NCBI RefSeq assembly: GCF_900106775.1
Contig: NZ_FNNQ01000010.1
Span: 62,001-126,000 of the forward strand
Length of the DNA stretch: 64,000 nucleotides
Reading direction: 5' to 3'
DNA from: Marininema mesophilum
Lineage (GTDB): Bacteria; Bacillota; Bacilli; Thermoactinomycetales; DSM-45169
Shown: positions 51,432 through 60,387 of the stretch, one piece after another
How positions within the stretch are numbered: position 1 is the stretch's first letter
Layout of the letters: each line of letters starts with the position of its first letter
Program-made: the position numbers and the translations under genes
The notes under the pieces: model-generated
What the model was told of the DNA's origin: nothing
What the model saw: only the letters and a program-made list of their open reading frames with translations
Databases searched by the model: none

Positions 51432-52376
51432 ATGAGTAAGGTTCTTACTGTGACACTAAATCCGGCGATGGATAAAACATTGATGCTCTCCAGTTTTCAT
51501 CCAGGTGGAGTGAACCGAGTACAGGAAGTAATGATGACTGCAGCAGGTAAAGGGATCAATGTTGCCCGAGCGTTGACGAAATGGAGAGAAAGAGATTTCG
51601 TGCGAGCATTTGGTTGGATAGGCGGGGGGTGGCAAGGGGAGGCTCTTCTTGCTCAATTAGATGAATGGGGAATATCACAGGAGTTTATCAAAGTGCCTGG
51701 AGAGGTTCGTACCAATACTAAATTGGTCGATCAGAACTCAGGGGAAGTTACCGATATAAATGAGCCTGGTTTCACAGTAGAAACAAAGGACGTAGATCGG
51801 TTGTTAGCGGAGTTTGATCACTGTCTGATAGGAAGTGAGCTTGTTGTTCTCTCAGGTAGCTTACCCCAAGGTGCACCAAGTGATTTATATCGGACAATGA
51901 TCAAGCAGGCAAAAAAAAGGGAGGTAACCGTCATACTGGATGCGGATGGAGAAGCTTTCAGAGAAGGCATCCAAGCGGTGCCCCATGTGGTCAAGCCTAA
52001 TCGGGAGGAATTGCAGGGCCTTTTACAGCGTGAACTTATCACCGATTCAGATTATCTCCTAGCGGGTCAGGAGATCCTGAGATTTGGTGTCACATGTGCA
52101 GTGATCTCTATGGGAGCAGCAGGTGCGTGGTTTTTTAAGGACCAACAACAATTTCATGTACAACCACCCATCTTCCAAGCAATAAATCCTGTGGGTGCCG
52201 GAGACGGAATGGTCGCAGGGATTATCATGGGGATGGCTTATCATTGGCCCTTAGAGCAAACAGCTCGCTTTGCAACAGCGGCAGGAGCTAAAGCGTCGAC
52301 GATTCCAGGAACAGGCTATGGGAAACGAGATGAAGTGCATCGATTGATGAAGGGTGTTGTGATTCGCAATCATTAA
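51432..52376 (+). CDS. PfkB-family sugar-phosphate kinase (1-phosphofructokinase/tagatose-6-P kinase type)
   Basis: 314 residues from the ATG at 51432, directly after AGAAGGAGGTACTCG. The N-terminus SKVLTVTLNPAMDKTL is typical of FruK/LacC, followed by AAGKGINVARAL, VVLSGSLPQGAP, HVVKPNREEL and the C-terminal PfkB signature NPVGAGDGMVAGI, whose Asp is the catalytic base. It phosphorylates fructose-1-P or tagatose-6-P. No fructose or galactitol PTS gene is adjacent, so the substrate cannot be settled. Confidence 0.88.
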   Translation: MSKVLTVTLNPAMDKTLMLSSFHPGGVNRVQEVMMTAAGKGINVARALTKWRERDFVRAFGWIGGGWQGEALLAQLDEWGISQEFIKVPGEVRTNTKLVDQNSGEVTDINEPGFTVETKDVDRLLAEFDHCLIGSELVVLSGSLPQGAPSDLYRTMIKQAKKREVTVILDADGEAFREGIQAVPHVVKPNREELQGLLQRELITDSDYLLAGQEILRFGVTCAVISMGAAGAWFFKDQQQFHVQPPIFQAINPVGAGDGMVAGIIMGMAYHWPLEQTARFATAAGAKASTIPGTGYGKRDEVHRLMKGVVIRNH

Positions 52377-52377
52377 G

Positions 52378-52803
52378 CTATTTTTCTCCTTCATATACAT
52401 AAGGGGCTGGTTCACGGTGAAGTTGAAAAACTTTTTCTGAAAGGTAGGGCATCCGCTGAATGGCTATGTCTACATCGATCCATTCAATGGCGAGGATTTC
52501 ACTGGGACGAGAGAGGGTTTTTTGCCCATCGATGATGGAACCTTTGAACGTAAAGAAGAGGACCTGTTCGTCCTTTTTCGGGAAAAAGACCTCGTTTACA
52601 GCTAGCATGCCAGTTGGTTTAATGATATAACCAGTCTCCTCCTCCACTTCACGTATAGCACCTTGTTCCAATGTTTCAAAGGGCTCCACCGCTCCACCGG
52701 GAAGACTGTAATCAAAGGAGGAGCCTCTTCTATTTTGAACCATCAGAATTTTCCCTGTCTCTGGATCTTGAATGAGCGTGTATACAACAGAAACTCTTTT
52801 CAT
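52378..52803 (-). CDS. Nudix hydrolase
   Basis: 141 residues; the ATG at 52803 follows AGGGAGGATTTTAT. The Nudix box reads GGAVEPFETLEQGAIREVEEETGY, written here across its motif positions, with all Glu ligands for Mg2+. The N-terminal SVVYTLIQDPETGKILMVQN and C-terminal EWIDVD fit the 8-oxo-dGTPase/MutT-like subfamily, but specificity is unknown. It converges with the PfkB kinase gene, their stops being one base apart. Confidence 0.9.
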   Translation of the reverse strand: MKRVSVVYTLIQDPETGKILMVQNRRGSSFDYSLPGGAVEPFETLEQGAIREVEEETGYIIKPTGMLAVNEVFFPKKDEQVLFFTFKGSIIDGQKTLSRPSEILAIEWIDVDIAIQRMPYLSEKVFQLHREPAPYVYEGEK

Positions 52804-52900
52804 ATAAAATCCTCCCTATGATGATTCACGAACTAATGAGTATATAAGATGAATATAACACAAATAACCATTTATTCATGCAATATATCTCTAGATAATT

Positions 52901-52940
52901 CAACAAAAACCTCATGTTGCTAGTCATGAGGTTTTTGTTG
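52901..52940. terminator. Bidirectional hairpin upstream of Nudix gene
   Basis: CAACAAAAACCTCATG and CATGAGGTTTTTGTTG form a perfect 16-bp stem. Located between the Nudix start and the pckA end; it could terminate pckA read-through on the minus strand. Confidence 0.8.
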
Positions 52941-52985
52941 ATGATGATGTATTTCCCCATTGGGGATCTGTTTAGCATTGAACAT

Positions 52986-53011
52986 GAAGCCGCTGGCGAA
53001 CCAGCGGCTTC
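52986..53011 (-). terminator. GC-rich hairpin after pckA
   Basis: GAAGCCGCTGG-cgaa-CCAGCGGCTTC; perfect 11-bp stem 20 bases after the pckA stop. It has no strong T run and may act together with the next hairpin. Confidence 0.65.
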
Positions 53012-53030
53012 GAGAAATTACCTGTACAAG

Positions 53031-54608
53031 TTACACTTGTGGGCCAGCTTGAATAACAGCGCGATCCACGCTTATAAACTTCGCAAAGTTTTCTTGGAAG
53101 CGACGCGCCAATTCCTTCGCTTGGGTTACAAATGCGACAGGATCCTGCCATGTGTTGCGAGGGAAGAGGAGTTTGGATGGAATTCCTGGGCATTGATCAG
53201 GAATATGGATGCCGAAAATCGGATCAGGTGTGAAGGTGGCTTGATCCAGGGAACCATCCAACGCTGCTTTGACCATGGTCCGGGTGTAGGATAATTGCAT
53301 CCGTTTTCCAACCCCATAGGGTCCACCAGTCCATCCTGTATTGACAAGATAGACGCGGGCATTATACTCTTCGATCCGCTTACCCAGCATCTGTGCATAT
53401 ACATGGGCAGGGCGAGGGAGAAAAGGTGCGCCGAAACAAGTAGAGAAAGTTGCTTCAGGTTCTGTAACACCCCGTTCGGTTCCTGCTAATTTGCTTGTGT
53501 AACCAGAAAGGAAGTGATATATGGCTTGCTCAGGGGTAAGGCGAGCAATCGGAGGTAGGACACCAAAGGCATCAGCTGTCAAAAAGAGAATGACATCAGG
53601 GTGCTGGCCAATTCCAGGGATACGTGCTCCTGGAATATGCTCGATAGGGTAAGCAGCACGTGTATTTTCCGTTAAGCTACCATCTTCATATAAAGGGTTA
53701 CGCTTTTCATCAAGTACAACATTCTCGAGGACCGCACCAAAGCGGATGGCGTTCCAAATTTGTGGTTCCTTCTCCTCCGATAAGCCGATGCATTTGGCAT
53801 AACATCCGCCTTCAAAATTAAAAATCCCATCCTTTGACCAGCCATGCTCGTCGTCCCCGATGAGATTCCGTTCAGGATCAGCGGAGAGGGTGGTTTTCCC
53901 TGTTCCAGAGAGTCCAAAGAAAAGGGCTGTTCGTTCGTTACTACCTATATTGGCAGAACAGTGCATAGGGAATACATCGCGGTCTGGAAGGAGGTAGTTC
54001 ATAATGCCGAAGATGGATTTTTTCATCTCACCAGCGTATTGAGTTCCTCCGATGAGGATGAGCCGGCGTTCGAAACTGACAGCGATAAAGGCTTCTGAGT
54101 TGGTTCCATCCATCTGTGGATCTGCTATTAAATCAGGAGCACTGATGATGGTAAACTCTGGGGTGAAATTTTCTAAATCTGATGAAATAGGTCGGACAAA
54201 GAGTTGTTGGACAAAGAGGTTATGCCAAGCGTACTCATTTATCGTACGAATAGGGAGCCGATGATTTTTGTCTGTTCCAACAAAACCATCAAAAACGAAA
54301 ACTTCCTTTTTCTGCAAGTAATCCAACATTTTCATGTACAGACGATCAAAAATATCTGGGCTCATCGGTTGATTTACCGGTCCCCAGTCGATGGTATCGG
54401 TAATTGAGGGATCATTTACTATAAATTTATCCTTAGGGGAGCGTCCTGTGTAAGCGCCTGTGACAGCAGAAAAAGCCCCAGAGGACGTAAGGGTACCTTC
54501 TTTACGTTCTAATGCTTTTTCGATTAGAAGCGGGACGGATAAGTTCCGATGGGTCTGACCTTTGAGTGTGTATTTCATCCAATGAGAAATATCAGCTTGA
54601 GTCTTCAT
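53031..54608 (-). CDS. pckA: Phosphoenolpyruvate carboxykinase (ATP)
   Basis: 525 residues from the ATG at 54608 (RBS AAGGATGGACCT); the frame is open to 54809 but that extension crosses the cre site and lacks family sequence. PckA converts oxaloacetate and ATP to PEP for gluconeogenesis. Present are TGRSPKDKFIV, GGTQYAGEMKKSIFGIMNYLLP in part, the kinase-1a loop GLSGTGKTTLS, kinase-2 IGDDEHGWS and FLTADAFGVLPP. Length matches ATP-type enzymes. A perfect catabolite-response element lies 37 bp upstream. Confidence 0.97.
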   Translation of the reverse strand: MKTQADISHWMKYTLKGQTHRNLSVPLLIEKALERKEGTLTSSGAFSAVTGAYTGRSPKDKFIVNDPSITDTIDWGPVNQPMSPDIFDRLYMKMLDYLQKKEVFVFDGFVGTDKNHRLPIRTINEYAWHNLFVQQLFVRPISSDLENFTPEFTIISAPDLIADPQMDGTNSEAFIAVSFERRLILIGGTQYAGEMKKSIFGIMNYLLPDRDVFPMHCSANIGSNERTALFFGLSGTGKTTLSADPERNLIGDDEHGWSKDGIFNFEGGCYAKCIGLSEEKEPQIWNAIRFGAVLENVVLDEKRNPLYEDGSLTENTRAAYPIEHIPGARIPGIGQHPDVILFLTADAFGVLPPIARLTPEQAIYHFLSGYTSKLAGTERGVTEPEATFSTCFGAPFLPRPAHVYAQMLGKRIEEYNARVYLVNTGWTGGPYGVGKRMQLSYTRTMVKAALDGSLDQATFTPDPIFGIHIPDQCPGIPSKLLFPRNTWQDPVAFVTQAKELARRFQENFAKFISVDRAVIQAGPQV

Positions 54609-54644
54609 AGGTCCATCCTTTCTTTTTGCCATCACATTAAGAAA

Positions 54645-54658
54645 TGAAATCGCTTTCA
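54645..54658 (-). promoter_or_regulatory. Catabolite-response element (cre) of pckA
   Basis: TGAAATCGCTTTCA matches the Bacillus cre consensus TGWAANCGNTNWCA at every defined position on both strands. It lies 37 bp upstream of the pckA start, so CcpA-HPr-Ser-P could repress gluconeogenesis when glucose is present. Confidence 0.8.
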
Positions 54659-54824
54659 ATAAGCGTAGTGAATGCAAAAAGTATAACACATTTATGCTTT
54701 TTATGGGAATGGTGTACTTCATAATGGCGAAGGCTGAAATTGGATAATAGGCGTTCCCCCATTGACTTCGCCCGGATTTAATGGTATCTTCAAGCAGAAT
54801 GAATAACATTTCGGGAGTGTTTGA

Positions 54825-55229
54825 ATGAGTCAGCTAGCGGAAGGATCCGTAGTGAGCGGAGAAGTGGTCGCCATCAAACCCTTCGGGGCCTTCGTCAAAC
54901 TGGAAACCGGAGAGACGGGTCTTGTCCACATCTCTCAAATTTCTTCCAAGTTCGTCGAAAAGGTGGAAGATGAGCTTTCTGTTGGAAGTGCCATCAAAGC
55001 GAAGGTGCTCTCCATCGATCCATCAGGAAAAATTTCATTGTCTATCAAAGCACTGACAGATGATCGTCCACAACGTAGTGGTGGTGGTGGTGGAGGTCGT
55101 GGAGGTCGTCGTGGTGGCGGGGATCGTCGTGGAGGTCCTGGCGACTTCGAAGATATGATGAAAAAATGGATGAAGAGTAGTGAAGAACGACTTAGCGCGT
55201 TAGCGGCTAAGCAGAAGAAAGGCCGCTGA
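54825..55229 (+). CDS. S1 RNA-binding domain protein (YugI/YabR-like, general stress protein 13 family)
   Basis: 134 residues; ATG at 54825, RBS GGGAGTGTTTGA. One S1 domain fills residues 1-75 (GSVVSGEVVAIKPFGAFVKL, GLVHISQIS, VLSIDPSGKISLSIKAL). It is followed by a Gly/Arg-rich linker (GGGGGGRGGRRGGGDRRGG) and a short basic helix. Such proteins bind ribosomes or mRNA. Bacillus relatives are GSP13/YugI and YabR; which one this is cannot be told from length alone. It is divergent from pckA. Confidence 0.9.
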   Translation: MSQLAEGSVVSGEVVAIKPFGAFVKLETGETGLVHISQISSKFVEKVEDELSVGSAIKAKVLSIDPSGKISLSIKALTDDRPQRSGGGGGGRGGRRGGGDRRGGPGDFEDMMKKWMKSSEERLSALAAKQKKGR

Positions 55230-55569
55230 GAATAGATTCAATAGCATCCTCTGTTTCTGCGGAGGATGTTTTTTTGTTATTTCCAAATTTTTCATCCATC
55301 AAGCTGCTGGGTAGCAAAACTAGCGGCATGCATGTTTCGCTCCTTTGCGAGTATATAAAGGAGAGGCCCCTCCGCAATTGGTAGAACCCTGAAAAGTAGA
55401 GATTCATTTGATTATAGGGTATAATTGGGTTTAATCAAGTACCATTGGCCAGTTATTGATACTAGAGTTGTTTTCATGGAAAACGTATATCTACTATCAT
55501 AGTAATGATAACATAGGGTTATTGAAAGTACTCATTCGTCATAGGGTGAGATAAGAGAAGGTGATGCTT
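55230..55569 (+). other. Intergenic region before Ser/Thr kinase
   Basis: About 340 bases. A terminator for the S1 gene (GCATCCTC-tgtttctgcg-GAGGATGT then TTTTTTG, 55243-55276) is followed by a CTCCTT/AAAGGAG hairpin near 55341-55364 and TATAAT near 55420-55425. No ORF with a site is visible. Confidence 0.55.
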
Positions 55570-57093
55570 GTGGAAGGGAAGAGCCTGGGAGGACGATACG
55601 AGATTCTCCGCCGTCTTGGTGGCGGTGGTATGGCTGTCGTTTATTTAGCCCGGGATCAGCTTCTGGAACGACAAGTTGCCATAAAAGTGATGAATGAGTC
55701 CCTGAGCCATGACGAAGATTTTATCCGTCGTTTTGCGCGAGAGGCAAAGGCTGCTGCAATTATGTCCCATCCCCATGTGATTGATGTGTATGATGTGGGG
55801 CGGGAAGGTAATATTCATTACATGGTGATGGAAAATATGGAGGCTTCGTTGATGGATGTAATCCATCAACGAGGACCTCTCTCTCCACAAGAAGCGGTTT
55901 CCATTATCTCGCAAGTTTGTGGGGGATTGGCCCACGCTCATGAACAGGGAATTATTCATCGAGATATTAAGCCCCATAACATCATGTTTAAAAATGATCA
56001 ACACAAAATAGGGGATTTTGGTATCTCACGCTTAAATGGGGCAACTTCGATTACCCAGACAGGATTTGTCATGGGTTCTGTACACTATTTTTCACCTGAA
56101 CAGGCCCGTGGTCGAGATATAGGTTACCAGAGTGATGTCTACTCATTGGGTGTGGTACTCTTTTATCTAGTGACAGGAGTATTGCCTTTTGATGGAGAAG
56201 AGGCGGTAGCGATTGCATTGAATCACTTGCAGGAGCCCGTTCCTGATCCTAGACAGTGGAATCCTAATATTCCTCAAGGAGTATGTGAAGTAATCTATCG
56301 GGCGATGGAGAAGGAACCCCATCTTCGCTATACGACTGCCGATGAAATGAAGAAAGACCTGGACCAAGCACTTAACAAATCCTTTATTATATCAAAGCCG
56401 AGCACAGCACCTCCTATGATGATAAGCGCAAAGGGAGATAATCATTCGGACGTCAACAGACAAGTGTTTGGAGGGCAAGTGCCTACGGTTAAGAAATCGG
56501 GCGGTAAAAGAATGGGTTGTCTCTTTGCTGCCGGCGCTTTAGCCATAATTGCGCTAACCATATTTGTGCTATTATTTTCGTATGTATGGTATAACAGGTA
56601 CAGTTTAGGCGGTCTCGGAATGTCTAAAGTGGAAATGCCAACAGGGAGTCAGCAAGAATTTAGAGCAAAAAAGTATCAAGATGTGAAACCTTACTATGAT
56701 CGCGGTAAAACCAAAGATGAGCCATTTACCTCAGGACGTGCTGCTAAGCCAATTGCTCCGCAAAATCCAAAGAATGGTATGGGGAAAAACGCTACTTTTA
56801 GTGGGTTTACTCGTACAGGTTCTGGCGGTAATTATAAGGTGTCCGTTGATATAAAGGCTCCAGCGGGTCAAGAAGTGTTCTACGATGTCAGAGTTACTGA
56901 TAATGAGGGCACAAAACTGGTAACTAACCGTCAGCCGATTAAGCCTAAGAGCAAGGGCCCTACTCGCTTCTCCGTATCTACGCCCAGTCCAACCGGATCA
57001 GGGTTTGTAAAAATTAGAATGTATCGGGTGGACCCGGTTACCAATGAAACCTTCGATACAGTGGAATACTTGCTAGAAAAAGTAGATCAGTAA
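55570..57093 (+). CDS. Membrane-anchored Ser/Thr protein kinase (PrkC-like, no PASTA repeats)
   Basis: 507 residues from the GTG at 55570, six bases after AGAAGGTGA; GTG/ATG at 55561/55564 are in frame. The kinase domain has the Gly-rich loop LGGGGMAVVYLA, Lys39 in VAIKVM, catalytic HRDIKPHN (Asp132), DFGIS and the APE-like SPEQARG. One membrane helix lies at ~317-341 (CLFAAGALAIIALTIFVLLF). The ~165-residue outer domain lacks PASTA motifs and is unrecognised, with a beta-rich end. It is therefore probably a sensor kinase with a non-muropeptide ligand. No phosphatase PrpC is adjacent. Confidence 0.9.
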   Translation: MEGKSLGGRYEILRRLGGGGMAVVYLARDQLLERQVAIKVMNESLSHDEDFIRRFAREAKAAAIMSHPHVIDVYDVGREGNIHYMVMENMEASLMDVIHQRGPLSPQEAVSIISQVCGGLAHAHEQGIIHRDIKPHNIMFKNDQHKIGDFGISRLNGATSITQTGFVMGSVHYFSPEQARGRDIGYQSDVYSLGVVLFYLVTGVLPFDGEEAVAIALNHLQEPVPDPRQWNPNIPQGVCEVIYRAMEKEPHLRYTTADEMKKDLDQALNKSFIISKPSTAPPMMISAKGDNHSDVNRQVFGGQVPTVKKSGGKRMGCLFAAGALAIIALTIFVLLFSYVWYNRYSLGGLGMSKVEMPTGSQQEFRAKKYQDVKPYYDRGKTKDEPFTSGRAAKPIAPQNPKNGMGKNATFSGFTRTGSGGNYKVSVDIKAPAGQEVFYDVRVTDNEGTKLVTNRQPIKPKSKGPTRFSVSTPSPTGSGFVKIRMYRVDPVTNETFDTVEYLLEKVDQ

Positions 57094-57136
57094 GGGCGTA
57101 GCGAAGGGATCTCCTTCGTATGCCCTTTTTATATAT
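57092..57136 (+). terminator. Terminator after kinase
   Basis: AAGGGCGTAGCGAAGG and CCTTCGTATGCCCTT pair with small mismatches, followed by TTTATA. Confidence 0.8.
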
Positions 57137-57224
57137 CAAGGGAAAGGGCTAGTCGGTTATCGTATAGAACCTCCTTATGGTATAACTAAATGGAAGAAAA
57201 ATTGACATGGCGAGGAGGAAGATT

Positions 57225-58052
57225 ATGAAGTCATTGCAACAAGAAATCATTGCTGAATTAGGGGTAGCATCCTCGATCTCTCCTGAGACAGAAGTGAAGA
57301 AACGGGTCGACTTTATCAAAGGCTACCTGACTCATACAGGGTCAAAGGGGCTTGTCCTCGGTATTTCTGGAGGTCAGGACTCCTCTCTAGCAGGCCGCTT
57401 GTGTCAATTGGCAGTAGAAGAGTTACGCCAAGTGACAGGCGAGGACTACGCATTTATCGCCATGCGCCTCCCCTATGGAGTACAGCGAGATGAAGAGGAT
57501 GCCCAGCGCGCCCTTCGTTTCATCCGGCCGGATAAAAGCTTGGTAGTGAATATCAAAGAAGCTGTGGACGAAAGCGTCCGTTCATTTCTAGATGGAGCGG
57601 GAGTTGGACTTTCTGATTATGTCAAAGGGAATTGTAAAGCGCGGGAGCGGATGATTTCCCAGTACAATGTAGCGGGTCATTATGGTTTTCTTGTTGTAGG
57701 GACAGACCATGCGGCCGAAGCGGTAACAGGATTTTTCACCAAGTATGGTGATGGCGGGGCAGACCTGGTTCCACTCTTTGGATTAAGTAAGCGTCAGGGC
57801 AAAGAGCTTCTGAAATACCTAGGGGCAGAACCAGTAGTCTATGAGAAAGTTCCTACAGCAGATCTCCTTGACGATAACCCAGGTCAAGCCGATGAAACGG
57901 AGCTGGCTCTCACCTACGAGATCATCGATGATTATCTGGAAGGAAAAGAAATAGCAGAAGAAGATGCTACGAAGCTGGAACAACGTTTTCTAGCAACTAG
58001 GCATAAACGGACGATTCCTGTATCCGTACTGGATACGTGGTGGAAGGATTGA
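57225..58052 (+). CDS. nadE: Ammonia-dependent NAD synthetase
   Basis: 275 residues from the ATG at 57225 right behind GAGGAGGAAGATT; the frame is open to 57207. NadE amidates nicotinic acid adenine dinucleotide using ATP and ammonia. The PP-loop SGGQDSS is at 48-54. Further hallmarks are MRLPYGVQRDEEDA, GNCKARERM, YGFLVVGTDHAAEAVTGF and GLSKRQGKELLK. The length and lack of a nitrilase domain identify the ammonia-dependent form. Terminator follows. Confidence 0.96.
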   Translation: MKSLQQEIIAELGVASSISPETEVKKRVDFIKGYLTHTGSKGLVLGISGGQDSSLAGRLCQLAVEELRQVTGEDYAFIAMRLPYGVQRDEEDAQRALRFIRPDKSLVVNIKEAVDESVRSFLDGAGVGLSDYVKGNCKARERMISQYNVAGHYGFLVVGTDHAAEAVTGFFTKYGDGGADLVPLFGLSKRQGKELLKYLGAEPVVYEKVPTADLLDDNPGQADETELALTYEIIDDYLEGKEIAEEDATKLEQRFLATRHKRTIPVSVLDTWWKD

Positions 58053-58058
58053 ATAGAT

Positions 58059-58103
58059 AAAAGGGGCCCCTTCGTGTAGAGAAGGTGTGCCCCTTTTTTT
58101 ATA
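58059..58103 (+). terminator. Terminator after nadE
   Basis: AAAAGGGGCCCCTTC and GAAGGTGTGCCCCTTTTTTTT: paired arms with internal mismatch and a long T run. Confidence 0.8.
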
Positions 58104-58109
58104 TTACAT

Positions 58110-58688
58110 CTAGCAATGTTCTTTTTTCCTCACAATAGCAAGGGAAGGCGCTTGGTTTCGATTGAGCAATTGATAGTGAGCCGTATCAAAACAGCGTGCA
58201 TCCAATGATTCAAGTTGATGGAGCACAGCTGTCGCCTCTTCATTTCCTCCAGGATGCCCAGTATAGAGAACGAGGGTGAGAGTGCCACCGGGTGCCAGAA
58301 GGTCTAAAGATTGTTGGATAGCAGATAAGGTAGTCACCGGCAATGTGGTTACCCCTGGGTCTCCCTTTGGTAGGTACCCGAGATTAAACATAATCGCGTG
58401 AACTTGGGTAACATTGACCTCGGTTAGAGACTCTGCCATATGATGATGACCTCGATGGATCAAGGAGACACGGTCAGCAAGATTGACTTCTTGTAGACGA
58501 CGATGCGTAATCTCAAGTGCCTGAGCTTGGATATCATAGGTGAACACATGACCTTCAGCACCGACGGTTTGGGCGAGAAAGAGGGTGTCATGTCCATTTC
58601 CCGCCGTTGCATCTATGGCGATAGCACCAGGAAATAAGGAATCCTTCACCAGGGTATGGGTGAAGGACAAGATGGAAGCTACATTCAT
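58110..58688 (-). CDS. mnmM: tRNA 2-thiouridine C5 methyltransferase MnmM (YtqB)
   Basis: 192 residues; the ATG at 58688 overlaps the ytqA stop by four bases. The class I methyltransferase motif I is AIDATAGNGHDTLFLA, with VFTYDIQAQALEITHRRL carrying the acidic SAM ligand. MFNLGYLPKGDPGVTT contains the N-L-G-Y-L-P signature of YtqB proteins. B. subtilis YtqB is the SAM-dependent enzyme that completes mnm5s2U at tRNA position 34. The coupling with ytqA is conserved in Firmicutes. Confidence 0.9.
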   Translation of the reverse strand: MNVASILSFTHTLVKDSLFPGAIAIDATAGNGHDTLFLAQTVGAEGHVFTYDIQAQALEITHRRLQEVNLADRVSLIHRGHHHMAESLTEVNVTQVHAIMFNLGYLPKGDPGVTTLPVTTLSAIQQSLDLLAPGGTLTLVLYTGHPGGNEEATAVLHQLESLDARCFDTAHYQLLNRNQAPSLAIVRKKEHC

Positions 58689-59692
58689 AGGATGGAGGTC
58701 ACCCCCGCAGGACGTGTGCGCACAGGGAGTGACATGGTCATGGATGGTTTCCAGTGCTTTCCTTGCCAGGAGTCCCGTCGTTTTAGCTCATCATCGATGG
58801 CGGTGAGTGCTTCCCACTTTTTCGTACTCCACATAGGTCCGATCATCAGGTCGGGGGGGCCATCTCCCGTAACTCGGTGGATGATCATCTCAGGAGGAAG
58901 CATTTCTAGGGTGTCTACGACAAGGTTGACATAGGTATCCCGGTCGAGAAACTCAAGTAAACCTTCTTTATATTGTTTGACCATCAATGTCTTCTTGAGG
59001 AGGTGAAGGGAATGGATCTTGATCCCTTGCAGGTCCATGGCGGCACAAGCACGGGCAGTATCTAACATCATTTCAGGTGTTTCTTGCGGTAAACCAAAGA
59101 TAATATGAGCACAGACCCGTATCCCCCGTGCACGCAACTTTGTCACCGCATCAAGGAAACAAGCATAGTCATGGGCACGGTTAATCAGGTCAGAGGTGGA
59201 TTCATGAACGGTTTGTAAACCGAGCTCCACCCAGAGATAGGTTCGCTGGTTAATCTCTTCGAGAAGATCGAGAACATCATCAGGTAGGCAATCCGGCCGG
59301 GTGGCGATGGAAAGCCCCACTACACCCGGTTGTTTCATGATGACCTCATACATCGGACGAAGTTCTTCTACAGGAGCATAGGTGTTGCTAAAGGCTTGGA
59401 AATAGCCGAGGTATTTGGCCTCTGGCCATTTTTGGTGCATCCGATTTTTTACCTTCTCAAACTGCTCCTCTAGGTCATCTCGTCGACGTCCAGCGAAATC
59501 CCCTGATCCCAAGGGACTACAAAAAGTGCATCCCCCAGGCTTTCCCACAGTGAGATCACGATTGGGACAAGAGAATCCACCGTCAAGGGGGACCTTAAAA
59601 ACCTTTCCCCCAAAATGATTCCGAAGGTAATAATTAAATGTATGGTATCGCTTCTCTCCCCAGGTAAGGGGGCTAAGTTGTTCTGTCGTCAT
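58685..59692 (-). CDS. ytqA: Radical SAM protein YtqA (TIGR01212 family)
   Basis: 335 residues; the ATG is at 59692. The cluster-binding cysteines are Cys42, Cys55 and Cys58 (SCPNRDLTVGKPGGCTFC), the wide C-x12-C-x2-C spacing of the ELP3-like YtqA/YhcC group. LGYFQAFSNTYAP, SIATRPDCLPD and WVELGLQTVHESTSDLINRAH, in parts, also match. YtqA is encoded with the tRNA methyltransferase YtqB and is probably involved in tRNA wobble-uridine modification, but its reaction is not established here. Confidence 0.9.
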   Translation of the reverse strand: MTTEQLSPLTWGEKRYHTFNYYLRNHFGGKVFKVPLDGGFSCPNRDLTVGKPGGCTFCSPLGSGDFAGRRRDDLEEQFEKVKNRMHQKWPEAKYLGYFQAFSNTYAPVEELRPMYEVIMKQPGVVGLSIATRPDCLPDDVLDLLEEINQRTYLWVELGLQTVHESTSDLINRAHDYACFLDAVTKLRARGIRVCAHIIFGLPQETPEMMLDTARACAAMDLQGIKIHSLHLLKKTLMVKQYKEGLLEFLDRDTYVNLVVDTLEMLPPEMIIHRVTGDGPPDLMIGPMWSTKKWEALTAIDDELKRRDSWQGKHWKPSMTMSLPVRTRPAGVTSIL

Positions 59693-59829
59693 GGTAAAAC
59701 CGCCTTTTATCTGCCGAATTCGTTCCCATTATACTACAATTTTCGCGATTCCCAAGTTTGATTCTCCGCTTCTCGGGAAAACATAATCTAAGAAGTAATG
59801 GTAAGAACTAAAAAGGGGACGATGTTGCC

Positions 59830-60267
59830 ATGGATAACAACCAAATTAAAACCCTAATCGAGGGATTAAACGAAGATCTATCATATGAGTATGCTGCGGT
59901 GATTACATACACATATAATGCTGCTACTATATCTGGGCTTTCTCGCCCGATTTTAAAGGATTTCTTTGAGGCGGAGGCACAGGACGAACTCAAACACGCT
60001 CGCTTCCTCTCAGAAAAGATTTCTGCTCTGGGGGGTAATCCCTTAGTAAATCCAGCTACAGTAAAACAGGCCAGGGGTGTTCGAGAAATGCTGGAGAATG
60101 CGATTGCTGACGAGTCAGCGACGATTGAGCGTTATGTTAAGCGGATCAATCAAGCAGAAACCACTGGTCAATACGGCCTCAAATTAGAGCTTGAAGATAT
60201 GCTCGCCGAAGAGTCCAATCACAAAGAAGAGATGGAGCGGTTGTTGGAAGATCCACGCCTTTCTTAA
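59830..60267 (+). CDS. Ferritin-like diiron-domain protein
   Basis: 145 residues; the ATG at 59830 follows AAAGGGGACGATGTTGCC. Four helices carry the ferritin-like iron ligands: YEYAAVITY, EAQDELKHARFL (E-x-x-D/E-x-x-H), ADESATIERY and LAEESNHKEEME. The EELKH/ExxH pairs match the bacterioferritin/rubrerythrin group, without a rubredoxin domain. It could store iron or detoxify peroxide. Length is shorter than standard ferritins. It is followed by a weak hairpin and then the Bce-type regulatory genes. Confidence 0.85.
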   Translation: MDNNQIKTLIEGLNEDLSYEYAAVITYTYNAATISGLSRPILKDFFEAEAQDELKHARFLSEKISALGGNPLVNPATVKQARGVREMLENAIADESATIERYVKRINQAETTGQYGLKLELEDMLAEESNHKEEMERLLEDPRLS

Positions 60268-60387
60268 AGTGAAATTTTGATAAAAGGAGCCGATGTATTG
60301 CGTCGACTTCTTTTTTTTGTCTACAAAACCTATTATAAATCGATATAATAACATCGACTGAACATTTATATTCAAGGAGGATTATAT

